A stretch of 64,000 nucleotides of DNA from Neisseria perflava. Lineage in GTDB: Bacteria; Pseudomonadota; Gammaproteobacteria; Burkholderiales; Neisseriaceae. Where the stretch lies: assembly GCF_019334725.1 (NCBI RefSeq), contig NZ_CP079818.1, positions 248,001-312,000 on the forward strand, given 5' to 3'. Of this stretch, positions 18,815 to 26,491 are shown in pieces. Within the stretch, counting starts at the first letter, position 1; each line of letters starts with the position of its first letter. The translations under genes and the position numbers were made by a program. Below the pieces are notes generated by a model. The model did not search any database, was not told the DNA's origin, and saw only the letters and a list, made by a program, of their open reading frames with translations.

Positions 18815-18906
18815 CTTTACTCACTTATCAATACCCCACCCGCCTTCATTTTAGATAGCGGCATTGATCCATTAATTAATTCCAAATAATCTTAGAACTT
18901 AAGTAC

Positions 18907-18942
18907 AAAAAAATTAACCGGCACAAGGCCGGTTAATTTTTT
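18907..18942 (-). terminator. Terminator after tRNA-Trp
   Basis: AAAAATTAACCGG and CCGGTTAATTTTT form a 13-14 bp stem with a T-rich 3' side on the minus strand, directly after the tRNA-Trp gene. It should end the tRNA-tufB-tRNA transcript before secE. Confidence 0.85.
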
Positions 18943-18945
18943 ATT

Positions 18946-19021
18946 TGGCAGGCCAAGAGGGTCTCGAACCCCCAACCCTCGGTTTTGGAGACCGATACTC
19001 TACCAATTGAGCTATTGGCCT
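18946..19021 (-). tRNA. tRNA-Trp (CCA)
   Basis: A 76-base cloverleaf on the minus strand starts AGGCCAA and ends TTGGCCTGCCA, with CCA encoded. The anticodon loop is CTCCAAA and the T-loop GGTTCGAGACC. It starts only 6 bases after the tufB stop, so it must be cut from the tufB mRNA. Confidence 0.95.
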
Positions 19022-19027
19022 CTAAAC

Positions 19028-20212
19028 TTAAGCGATTACAGAAGAAACCACACCCGCACCTACGGTACGACCACCTTCGCGAATCGCAAAGCGCAGACCT
19101 TCTTCCATAGCGATTGGCGCAATCAGTTCTACAGTAATGGTTACGTTCTCACCTGGCATTACCATTTCTACGCCTTCTTCCAAAGTAACTGCACCAGTTA
19201 CGTCAGTAGTACGGAAGTAGAATTGTGGACGGTAGTTAGCGAAGAATGGAGTGTGACGACCACCCTCTTCTTTGCTCAGTACGTATACTTCTGCTTTGAA
19301 CTTGGTGTGAGGAGTGATAGTACCTGGTTTAGCCAATACTTGACCACGCTCTACGTCTTCACGTTTAGTACCACGCAGCAATACGCCTACGTTGTCACCC
19401 GCTTGACCTTCGTCCAGCAGTTTGCGGAACATTTCAACGCCGGTGCAAGTGGTTTTTTGGGTTTCTTTCAAACCTACGATTTCGATCTCGTCACCAACGT
19501 GGATGATACCGCGCTCTACACGACCGGTTACTACTGTACCACGGCCGGAGATAGAGAATACGTCTTCGATAGGCAACAAGAAAGGTTTGTCCACAGCACG
19601 CTCAGGTGTTGGGATGTAGCTGTCCAAGGCAGCAGCCAATTCGAAGATTTTTTCTTCGTAAGCAGCATCACCTTCCAAAGCTTTCAGTGCAGAACCTTGT
19701 ACGATTGGGCAGTCGTCGCCAGGGAAGTCGTAGCTTGACAACAAGTCACGGATTTCCATTTCAACCAGTTCCAACAGCTCGGCATCGTCAACCATGTCGC
19801 ATTTGTTCATGAATACGATGATGTAAGGTACACCTACTTGGCGAGCCAACAGGATGTGTTCGCGAGTTTGAGGCATAGGACCGTCAGCGGCAGAACATAC
19901 CAAGATCGCGCCGTCCATTTGGGCAGCACCGGTAATCATGTTTTTAACGTAGTCGGCGTGGCCCGGGCAGTCTACGTGTGCGTAGTGACGGGTTTCAGTT
20001 TCGTATTCTACGTGTGAGGTATTAATGGTAATACCACGAGCTTTTTCTTCAGGAGCGTTGTCGATTTGGTCGTAAGCTTTTGCAGCGCCACCGAATTTTT
20101 TAGCCAAAATAGTAGTCAAAGCAGCAGTCAGAGTGGTTTTACCATGGTCAACGTGACCGATGGTGCCAACGTTTACGTGCGGTTTGCTACGTTCAAATTT
20201 TTCCTTAGCCAT
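19028..20212 (-). CDS. tufB: Elongation factor Tu, second copy
   Basis: Second EF-Tu gene, giving the same 394-residue protein as the copy at 2232-3416. It is embedded between tRNA-Thr upstream and tRNA-Trp downstream, the classic tufB setting. I found one silent difference near the 3' end (ATT versus ATC in the codon before the final Ala) and otherwise matching DNA, while flanks diverge immediately. This indicates ongoing gene conversion between the two copies. Confidence 0.98.
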   Translation of the reverse strand: MAKEKFERSKPHVNVGTIGHVDHGKTTLTAALTTILAKKFGGAAKAYDQIDNAPEEKARGITINTSHVEYETETRHYAHVDCPGHADYVKNMITGAAQMDGAILVCSAADGPMPQTREHILLARQVGVPYIIVFMNKCDMVDDAELLELVEMEIRDLLSSYDFPGDDCPIVQGSALKALEGDAAYEEKIFELAAALDSYIPTPERAVDKPFLLPIEDVFSISGRGTVVTGRVERGIIHVGDEIEIVGLKETQKTTCTGVEMFRKLLDEGQAGDNVGVLLRGTKREDVERGQVLAKPGTITPHTKFKAEVYVLSKEEGGRHTPFFANYRPQFYFRTTDVTGAVTLEEGVEMVMPGENVTITVELIAPIAMEEGLRFAIREGGRTVGAGVVSSVIA

Positions 20213-20262
20213 GGCAATATCCTATAATCTAAGCTTTTTGAAAATAAAGGGTAATAATGAGA

Positions 20263-20337
<75 letters not shown>

Positions 20338-20346
20338 GAAATTGTT

Positions 20347-20420
20347 TGGAGCGGGTGAAGGGAATCGAACCCTCACCGTAAGCTTGGAAGGCTTCTGCTC
20401 TACCATTGAGCTACACCCGC
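20347..20420 (-). tRNA. tRNA-Gly (TCC)
   Basis: A 74-base cloverleaf on the minus strand starts GCGGGTGTAGCTCAA and ends CACCCGCTCCA. The anticodon loop is CTTCCAA. It lies 9 bases upstream of tRNA-Thr. Confidence 0.95.
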
Positions 20421-20451
20421 ATACTCACTTTTTGCTCCAAGTAAGAATTTT

Positions 20452-20535
20452 TGGTGGAGGGAGAAGGATTCGAACCTTCGAAGCTCGCGCAACAGATTTA
20501 CAGTCTGCCCCCTTTGACCGCTCGGGAATCCCTCC
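20452..20535 (-). tRNA. tRNA-Tyr (GTA)
   Basis: An 84-base class II tRNA with a long variable arm starts GGAGGGATTCCCGAG on the minus strand and ends CTCCCTCCACCA. The anticodon loop is CTGTAAA. It is the first gene of the Tyr-Gly-Thr-tufB-Trp unit. Confidence 0.95.
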
Positions 20536-20548
20536 AAAAGAGAACGCT

Positions 20549-20577
20549 AGTTTATTGGCAACTCAGATTTCCGTCAA
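20549..20577 (-). promoter_or_regulatory. Promoter of the tRNA-tufB unit
   Basis: TTGACG (20572-20577) and TAAACT (20549-20554) are 17 bases apart on the minus strand, 13 bases before tRNA-Tyr. The following AGCG suggests a GC-containing discriminator typical of stable RNA promoters. Confidence 0.75.
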
Positions 20578-20633
20578 GATTTTTTTTCATTTATTTCTTT
20601 AAAAACATCCAAGTTTTTGCTTTTAAACACTAT

Positions 20634-20885
20634 TTATTTAAACTGAATGATTTTTTCGTACTTAGCCATCAGTTCTTCGTGCGTTTCAGGATGCTCTTCA
20701 TCGATCAAGATACAGTCGACAGGACATACCTGTTGGCACTGAGGCTCATCGTAATGGCCTACACATTGCGTACACAAATTTGGATTGATTTCGTAAATTT
20801 CTTCACCTTGCGAAATGGCATCATTAGGGCATTCCGGTTCGCACACATCGCAGTTAATGCACTCATCTGTAATAAAGAGCGACAT
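20634..20885 (-). CDS. YfhL-type 2[4Fe-4S] ferredoxin
   Basis: A small cytoplasmic electron carrier of 83 residues. The first cluster ligands are in CINCDVCEPECP (residues 9-20). The second set is CTQC...CQQVCPVDC with the enlarged spacing and the C-terminal helical tail of the YfhL/Allochromatium ferredoxin group. The ATG at 20885 has AAGGAAA upstream; the frame also runs 24 codons further back but without family similarity. A promoter with an extended -10 lies 46-72 bases upstream. Confidence 0.92.
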   Translation of the reverse strand: MSLFITDECINCDVCEPECPNDAISQGEEIYEINPNLCTQCVGHYDEPQCQQVCPVDCILIDEEHPETHEELMAKYEKIIQFK

Positions 20886-20930
20886 TTCTATTTCCTTTTT
20901 TCTTAAATTATCAAAACCGATTGGGCGCGG

Positions 20931-20957
20931 ATTATAGCACAAATGACGTCGGAACAA
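20931..20957 (-). promoter_or_regulatory. Predicted ferredoxin promoter, extended -10
   Basis: On the minus strand TGCTATAAT gives a perfect -10 (20931-20936) with the TG extension. The best -35, TTGTTC (20952-20957), is only 15 bases away, so the extension probably carries recognition. Confidence 0.55.
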
Positions 20958-21007
20958 TCCGTTTAAAAGAATGTTTTACACCTTGGGAATGATTCTCAAA
21001 TTCTATA

Positions 21008-21580
21008 CTATTCAGCAACTTGCGAATAGAGCGATAATTCAAACCTACTCATTCCCGCCTTTCCTTCCCGATAAATTTCCAGCCAATCCGGTTTTTCAGG
21101 CAACTTCCCTGCTTCAATATAGACCATTGCCCCATTTTTCAAGTGGCTTTGCAATCGGATAAACAGATTTTGCCAATCTTCCCATGCAAACGGCGGATCA
21201 AGAAACACAACATCAAATTTTTCAGACGGCCTTGTCAGATAAGCCATGCCGTCTGAACACACAATTTCCACCTGTTTCAAACCTAATTCACAGATATTTT
21301 TCTGAAGCGTTTGAACAGTTTGGCGGTGGTTATCGACCATTAGCACTTTTGCCGCATTACGAGAAGCAGCCTCCATTCCTAAAGCACCGCTACCGCTGAA
21401 TAAATCTAATACCGTTTTGCCGGTTAAATCCTGACCCAACCAATTAAATAGTTTTTCACGCACGCTGTCAGGCGTCGGGCGCAGACCATCTGCAGATAAA
21501 AATGTTAGCTTTCGTCCCCTGCATTGCCCACCGATGATACGTACTTGATTGCTGTGTTTGGAATGTTTGTTGTTTGCCAT
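21008..21580 (-). CDS. rsmD: 16S rRNA (guanine966-N2)-methyltransferase
   Basis: RsmD uses S-adenosylmethionine to methylate G966 of 16S rRNA. The 190-residue protein has the RIIGGQCRGRKL start, the target-recognition LRPTPDSVREKLFNWL, the SAM motif LDLFSGSGALGMEA near residue 60, and the catalytic DPPF. It contains an AT-type DUS at 21246-21257 and an AG-type one nearby (about 21221-21232). Confidence 0.93.
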   Translation of the reverse strand: MANNKHSKHSNQVRIIGGQCRGRKLTFLSADGLRPTPDSVREKLFNWLGQDLTGKTVLDLFSGSGALGMEAASRNAAKVLMVDNHRQTVQTLQKNICELGLKQVEIVCSDGMAYLTRPSEKFDVVFLDPPFAWEDWQNLFIRLQSHLKNGAMVYIEAGKLPEKPDWLEIYREGKAGMSRFELSLYSQVAE

Positions 21581-21669
21581 AATTCTTAAAAGATGCCGAG
21601 TTTTCAGACGGCCTTAATTATATAGTGAAACTGCTATCAAGCCGTATTTCACTCTATTCTTTTAGAAAC

Positions 21670-21707
21670 AAAAAGGCCGTCTGCAAATCATTTTTCAGAC
21701 GGCCTTT
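21670..21707. terminator. Inverted DUS terminator between topA and rsmD
   Basis: AAAAGGCCGTCTGCAAA (one-base DUS variant) pairs imperfectly with TTTTTCAGACGGCCTTT. It lies 18 bases after the topA stop. A further single DUS lies near 21604-21615. Confidence 0.65.
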
Positions 21708-21724
21708 ACTATTTCATTAACAAA

Positions 21725-24031
21725 TTATTCCTTCGGTGCAGGCGGTTCAATTTGCTCTTTCCAACCACATTCTTTTTGCGGGCAGACTTTCTCCACGCCC
21801 CAGCGTTTGGTGGTTTTGATGGTCAAAACCGGCCACGCGCATTTTGGACAGGTTTCTGCAATGGGTGGGTTCCATGTCGCGTAGTTGCAATCCGGATAAG
21901 TGCTGCAACTGTAAAACAGTTTGCCGTAGCGGGATTTGCGCTCGACGAGGTTGCCTTTTTTGCATTGTGGGCACTGGACGCCGGTGTCTTTGGGTTTTTC
22001 CAGCGGCTCGACGTGTTTGCATTTGGGGTAGTTGGCGCAGCCGATGAATTTGCTGCCGGTGCGGCTGTATTTGTACAACAACCGTCCGCCACATTTGGGG
22101 CATTCGCGCCCGTCGAGTTCGGCTTGTTCTGCTTCAGCTTTGGCGATGCGCTCGGCGGCCTCTTCGGCGGTTTCGTTGACGTTGCGCGTGTAGCTGCACT
22201 CTGGATAACCAGCGCAGGCGACGAAACGGCCCATTTTGCCAAACTTGATTTGCAGTTTGTGTTCGCCGCATTTGGGGCAGGTTTCGTCGAGTTCCTGCGT
22301 GGTGAATTTGGCACGTTCGATACCTTCTTTTTCTTCCACTTGTTTGATAAATGGTTTCCAGAATTTATCCATCACGGGAATCCATTGGCGTTTGCCATTG
22401 GCAATCTCGTCAAGCTGGTCTTCGAGTTTGGCGGTAAAGTGGTAATCGACGTATTGGGCGAAGTGTTCGGTCAGGAATTTATTGACGATGTCGCCTGTGT
22501 CGGTGGGCATGAAGCGTTTTTGCTCAAGGGTAACGTATTCGCGGTCTTTGAGCGTGGAAATAATACTGGCGTAGGTGGAGGGGCGGCCAATGCCGTATTC
22601 TTCGAGGGCTTTAACCAGCGTGGCTTCGTTGTAGCGCGGCGGCGGAGTGGTGAAGTGTTGTTCACCGTAAAGTTTGTCTACAGGCAATTTATCGCCTTCG
22701 CTCATTTCGGGCAGTTTTTTGCTGTCTTCACTCTCTTCGTCGTCGCTGCTTTCTTCATACACGCTCAAGAAGCCTGCGAAAGTCTGCACTTGTCCGGTTA
22801 CGCGGAACACGCCTTTGCCGACGGTAATATCGACGGTGGTTTGGTCAAATTTGGCGGGCGTCATCTGACAGGCAACGGTACGTTGCCAAATCATTTGATA
22901 GAGTTTGAACTGATCTGCGCTCAAGAAGGGTTTGACGCTTTCGGGCGTGCGGTACACGGAAGTCGGACGGATCGCTTCGTGTGCTTCTTGGGCGTTTTTG
23001 GATTTGGTTTTGTACTGTTTGGCCGAACTTGGCAGATATTCTTTGCCGATTTTGTTTTCGATGTAATGGCGGATTTCGGTTAACGCTTCATCGGCCAAAT
23101 TCACGCTGTCGGTACGCATATAGGTAATCAGACCGATGGCGCCCTGCCCTACGTCTATACCTTCGTAAAGCTGCTGGGCGGTACGCATGGTGCGGTCGGT
23201 AGTGAAACCGAGTTTGCGCACGGCATCCTGCTGCATGGTGGATGTGGTAAACGGCGCGGCGGGATTGCGGCTGCGCTTTTTCTTTTCGATGGCAGTAACG
23301 ACGGCCTCTTTGCCTTCGAGTTCTTTCAACACATCGGCTTGCGCGGCTTCGTTCGGCAGGTCGAATTGTTCGAGTTTCGCGCCGTTGTATTGGGCAAGTT
23401 TGGCGGTAAACTTGCTGCGGCCTTTATGGCTGTCGAGATGTACCGTCCAATATTCCTGCGCTTCAAACGCGCGGATTTCGTTTTCGCGCTCGCAAATCAG
23501 GCGCAAAGCGGGACTTTGTACACGGCCTGCGCTCAAACCGCGGCGGATTTTTTTCCACAACAATGGCGAGAGGTTGAAACCGACCAAATAGTCCAAAGCT
23601 CGGCGGGCTTGTTGCGCATCGACCAAATCCATTTCGATTTCGCGCGGATGGGTAACCGCATCGAGTACGGCGTTTTTGGTAATTTCGTGGAACACGACAC
23701 GCTGCGGTTTGATGTTTTTCAGGCCGCGTTTGGATTTGAGGATTTCCAAAAGATGCCAAGAAATGGCTTCGCCTTCCCTATCCGGGTCGGTTGCGAGGTA
23801 GATGTTTTCAGCTTCTTTGGCACCAGCAACGATGGCATCGACGTGTTTGCTGTTGCGGCTGATCAGCTGGTACTTCATGGCAAAGCCATTGTCGGGATCG
23901 ACTGCTCCGCTTTTCGGAACTAAATCGCGGACGTGGCCGTAAGACGCCAAGATTTCAAAATCACCGCCCAGATATTTTTTCAGGGTTTTGGCTTTGGACG
24001 GGGATTCGACGATTAATAAGTTTTTCGCCAT
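21725..24031 (-). CDS. topA: DNA topoisomerase I
   Basis: Type IA topoisomerase that relaxes negative supercoils. The 768-residue protein has the TOPRIM start LLIVESPSKAKTLKKYLG, DPDREGEAISWHL acidic motif near residue 110, the active-site tyrosine in GLITYMRTDSVNLA near residue 300, and at least three C-terminal zinc-ribbon repeats of the CPKCG...CxxYPxC type, plus a final CPKCA...CPQKECGW. It follows smg after an inverted-DUS terminator. Confidence 0.97.
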   Translation of the reverse strand: MAKNLLIVESPSKAKTLKKYLGGDFEILASYGHVRDLVPKSGAVDPDNGFAMKYQLISRNSKHVDAIVAGAKEAENIYLATDPDREGEAISWHLLEILKSKRGLKNIKPQRVVFHEITKNAVLDAVTHPREIEMDLVDAQQARRALDYLVGFNLSPLLWKKIRRGLSAGRVQSPALRLICERENEIRAFEAQEYWTVHLDSHKGRSKFTAKLAQYNGAKLEQFDLPNEAAQADVLKELEGKEAVVTAIEKKKRSRNPAAPFTTSTMQQDAVRKLGFTTDRTMRTAQQLYEGIDVGQGAIGLITYMRTDSVNLADEALTEIRHYIENKIGKEYLPSSAKQYKTKSKNAQEAHEAIRPTSVYRTPESVKPFLSADQFKLYQMIWQRTVACQMTPAKFDQTTVDITVGKGVFRVTGQVQTFAGFLSVYEESSDDEESEDSKKLPEMSEGDKLPVDKLYGEQHFTTPPPRYNEATLVKALEEYGIGRPSTYASIISTLKDREYVTLEQKRFMPTDTGDIVNKFLTEHFAQYVDYHFTAKLEDQLDEIANGKRQWIPVMDKFWKPFIKQVEEKEGIERAKFTTQELDETCPKCGEHKLQIKFGKMGRFVACAGYPECSYTRNVNETAEEAAERIAKAEAEQAELDGRECPKCGGRLLYKYSRTGSKFIGCANYPKCKHVEPLEKPKDTGVQCPQCKKGNLVERKSRYGKLFYSCSTYPDCNYATWNPPIAETCPKCAWPVLTIKTTKRWGVEKVCPQKECGWKEQIEPPAPKE

Positions 24032-24063
24032 TGTTGTTCTCTTTTGGATGTATTGGATTTATG

Positions 24064-24100
24064 TTTCAGACGGCCTTTATTATTGAGGCCGTCTGAAAAA
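24064..24100. terminator. Inverted DUS terminator between smg and topA
   Basis: TTTCAGACGGCCT and AGGCCGTCTGAAA are separated by 9 bases and followed by A/T-rich sequence on either side. Confidence 0.65.
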
Positions 24101-24104
24101 AGGT

Positions 24105-24560
24105 TTAGTGCATCACATTTTGTCCAGTCAACGCACTCATCAAGTCGTCTCCTATCAGGACGGATAGCTCGCTCTTGTGCATCCATAACACCAGCAATAC
24201 CAACACTTTGGCGGTATCGAGGGTGATTTCGTCCGATGGAATATGCATCAGGGCGTGAATGACGATTTCGCGTTGCTCATAAGTAATTGCGTGTTCGGCA
24301 ACCAAATACTGCATCAAGCCCATGACTTCCTGCGGCAGGTTTTCAGCTTCCTCACGGCAGAATACGCGCAGTGAGTCGCTGTTAAACGGCTCGGCATAGA
24401 ATTCGGATGTATTGAACAAGACTTCCATCATCATCAATGTATTGCCGATTTCCGTAGCATCAAAACCCGCATCTTCCAAGAGGCGACCCAAATCCTCAGG
24501 AGGCGGACAATTGTCGAAATCTTGGAAGTGTTCGATTAAATAGGCAATGACTTCGGTCAT
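24105..24560 (-). CDS. smg: Smg family protein (DUF494)
   Basis: A 151-residue acidic protein of the Smg/DUF494 family, beginning MTEVIAYLIEHF, with the family's PPPEDLGRLLEDAGF region. Smg genes characteristically sit next to dprA and topA in beta- and gammaproteobacteria, as here; the biochemical function is unsettled. It follows dprA by 24 bases and is probably cotranscribed with it. Confidence 0.88.
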   Translation of the reverse strand: MTEVIAYLIEHFQDFDNCPPPEDLGRLLEDAGFDATEIGNTLMMMEVLFNTSEFYAEPFNSDSLRVFCREEAENLPQEVMGLMQYLVAEHAITYEQREIVIHALMHIPSDEITLDTAKVLVLLVLWMHKSELSVLIGDDLMSALTGQNVMH

Positions 24561-24584
24561 GCTGGTTCCTTAAATATAGATAAT

Positions 24585-25775
24585 TTATGCTTTGACACGC
24601 TGATAACGACCGCCCGGCAAGGCAGCAACGATACCGTCAAGTTCGTATTCCAAAAGCTGTGCGTACACGTCTGCCGCTGCCGTATTGGTTTGTTGCGCCA
24701 AAATATCGGGATGTATCGGGTCGTAACCCATTGCTTCCAATAAAGCGCTTGTTGATGGGGCGGCAGATAGGTTTTCAGACGGCCTTTGCGGTTCATCTGC
24801 TATTGTTTTGGGTTGCAGATGTTCGGTTTGATCGTTTTTCGGTTTGACCGTCTTATTTATAGAATATGATGGAACAGGCGTATTTTGCAATAGCTGCGGA
24901 CACTCATGGAGAATATCGTCCAAACATTCCACCAATTTTGCCCCGTCTTTAATCAACTTGTGGCAGCCTTTGCTGTGCGGATTGTCTATCGAACCGGGCA
25001 CTGCCATCACTTCGCGCCCCATCTCCGCCGCCAGCTTGGCGGTAATCAATGAGCCGGATTCCAATGCCGCTTCTACCACCAATGTCAGCTGCGACAACGC
25101 GGCAATCAGACGGTTGCGGCGAGGAAAATTGCCTGCAAATGGACGCGTATCCAAAGGGAACTCGCTGACAATCAATCCTTTTTCAGCAATTTCATAAGCA
25201 AGGTTTTTATTGGACGGCGGATAAATGCGGTCTATACCGGTTCCCCAGACGGCAATGGTACCGCCATCTGCCTGCAATGCGCCTTGATGGGCGGCGGTAT
25301 CGATACCCGAAGCCATACCCGATACGACGGGAATGCCTTTTTCACTCAATGCCCTGCCGAAATCTTTGGCAATCCGCATTGCCTGCGGCGTGGCATGGCG
25401 GCTGCCGACAATCGCGGCAGAAGGTGTGTGCAACAACTCTGCATTACCGCGTAAAAACAAAACCGGCGGCGCGGTAATGCCTTGTGTCAGCATTTCGGGG
25501 AAATCATCATCTTGCAGCAGCAACAAACGGCAACCGTCCTGCGTTTCCCATTGTAAAGCGGCTTCAGCAGACCGCTGCGCCAAAGCCCGTTTGTCCGCAT
25601 GACGCCACGACTCGGTCGCCTGTTTATGGCGTACCAACGCGGCAATTCTATCTGCCGGCGCATTCAAGGCAGCTTGTGCGCTACCGAATTGCTGCAACAG
25701 CACCAAAAAACTTTCTGCACCGATATAGGGCGTAAATGCCAGTTGCAACCAAGCAAAACGCTCGTTTTCCGTCAT
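24585..25775 (-). CDS. dprA: DNA processing protein DprA
   Basis: DprA binds incoming single-stranded DNA and loads RecA during natural transformation. The 396-residue protein has a helical N-terminal domain, the Rossmann-type core (GSRHATPQAMRIAKDFG...VVSGMASGIDTAAHQGAL, about residues 120-165, with GTGIDRIYPPSN downstream) and a C-terminal winged-helix domain (about residues 335-396). The start is the ATG at 25775; a TTG just before it is in frame but less likely. An AG-DUS within the gene (about 24774-24785) encodes Arg-Pro-Ser-Glu in the linker before the last domain. Confidence 0.95.
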   Translation of the reverse strand: MTENERFAWLQLAFTPYIGAESFLVLLQQFGSAQAALNAPADRIAALVRHKQATESWRHADKRALAQRSAEAALQWETQDGCRLLLLQDDDFPEMLTQGITAPPVLFLRGNAELLHTPSAAIVGSRHATPQAMRIAKDFGRALSEKGIPVVSGMASGIDTAAHQGALQADGGTIAVWGTGIDRIYPPSNKNLAYEIAEKGLIVSEFPLDTRPFAGNFPRRNRLIAALSQLTLVVEAALESGSLITAKLAAEMGREVMAVPGSIDNPHSKGCHKLIKDGAKLVECLDDILHECPQLLQNTPVPSYSINKTVKPKNDQTEHLQPKTIADEPQRPSENLSAAPSTSALLEAMGYDPIHPDILAQQTNTAAADVYAQLLEYELDGIVAALPGGRYQRVKA

Positions 25776-25800
25776 CAATCTGTTCCCTTTTCGTAATGTT

Positions 25801-25844
25801 TTTTTCAGACGGCCTGAAGTAAATCAAGGCCGTCTGAAAATTTT
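25801..25844. terminator. Inverted DUS terminator upstream of dprA
   Basis: TTTTTCAGACGGCCT and AGGCCGTCTGAAAAT face each other across about 12 bases. It separates the small-ORF pair from dprA. Confidence 0.65.
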
Positions 25845-25869
25845 ATTGATATAAAGCTTTAGTTTCCCA

Positions 25870-26106
25870 TCACAGTAACTTTCTCAAAACATCATTTTTA
25901 TCCAATATACGATTAATCAGATATTCATCATCAGGTTTTAAGTTATCCATTAGCTCATCTACAACGGCCATACGGCTACGTAGAAATTTCAAAAGCTCCG
26001 GATTTGGGTTTTCTTTATTGTATTCATCATAGCGAGCCTGAACTAAAGACTGCTGACTTTGGCCTAAAATCTCTAAAGCTACTTCATAATCAAAATGTCC
26101 TAACAT
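25870..26106 (-). CDS. Small uncharacterised protein, 78 residues
   Basis: I do not recognise this family. The ATG at 26106 has AAAGGAG 7-8 bases upstream, a better start than the in-frame ATG at 26124. The product (MLGHFDYEVALEILGQSQQ and on) is charged, predicted largely helical, with no membrane span or cysteine motif. It lies 66 bases after a ribbon-helix-helix-like ORF in the same direction, and both are more A+T rich than their neighbours. A toxin-antitoxin or regulator-partner pair is one possibility, without direct support. Confidence 0.6.
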   Translation of the reverse strand: MLGHFDYEVALEILGQSQQSLVQARYDEYNKENPNPELLKFLRSRMAVVDELMDNLKPDDEYLINRILDKNDVLRKLL

Positions 26107-26172
26107 TGGACAACTCCTTTTCAAAAGTACATCTTTACATTAAAGCATATTTACATCTTTATGTTTTAGCCA

Positions 26173-26367
26173 TTACTGCTGCATTTCATTTTGAATCGCC
26201 TGAATGACAAAATCTTTCAAAGAAATACCATGTTGAGCACAATAATTTTTCAATTCTTGGTGCATCGATTCAGACATAATCAATGTATAGTGTTTTTCCG
26301 ACTCAGTTGTAATCTGAGCAGTTTTGCCGACTTTCGTATTCTTTCGGCTTAAAAGGCAAAATAACAA
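26173..26367 (-). CDS. Ribbon-helix-helix-like small protein, start uncertain
   Basis: The C-terminal half, from HYTLIMSESMHQELK through SLKDFVIQAIQNEM, resembles the strand-helix-helix of Arc/CopG-type DNA-binding proteins and antitoxins. The frame opens with TTG at 26367, has no ribosome site, and is preceded 4 codons earlier by an in-frame stop. No ATG precedes the fold, so the gene may use TTG, or may have lost its 5' end by a frameshift. It is upstream of the 78-residue ORF. Confidence 0.5.
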   Translation of the reverse strand: MLFCLLSRKNTKVGKTAQITTESEKHYTLIMSESMHQELKNYCAQHGISLKDFVIQAIQNEMQQ

Positions 26368-26428
26368 TGCCGAGCCATATCATTATTTTTATAAAGTATT
26401 GCTTGCCTAAGCAAACCGTCAAATGACG

Positions 26429-26468
26429 ATGCCGTCTGAAAAACCTGATGGCTTTCAGACGGCCTCTT
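26429..26468 (-). terminator. Inverted DUS terminator after ntrX
   Basis: ATGCCGTCTGAAA (one of three AT-type DUS seen) faces TTTCAGACGGCCT across about 13 bases, 24 bases after the ntrX stop. Confidence 0.6.
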
Positions 26469-26491
26469 TTGTGTTTGAACCGATATTGCGC

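Noticed and set aside
21616..21650. TATAGTGAAACTGC as a Correia-type repeat end
   Set aside because: Only the first few bases agree with the Correia element terminus and no matching inverted end is found.
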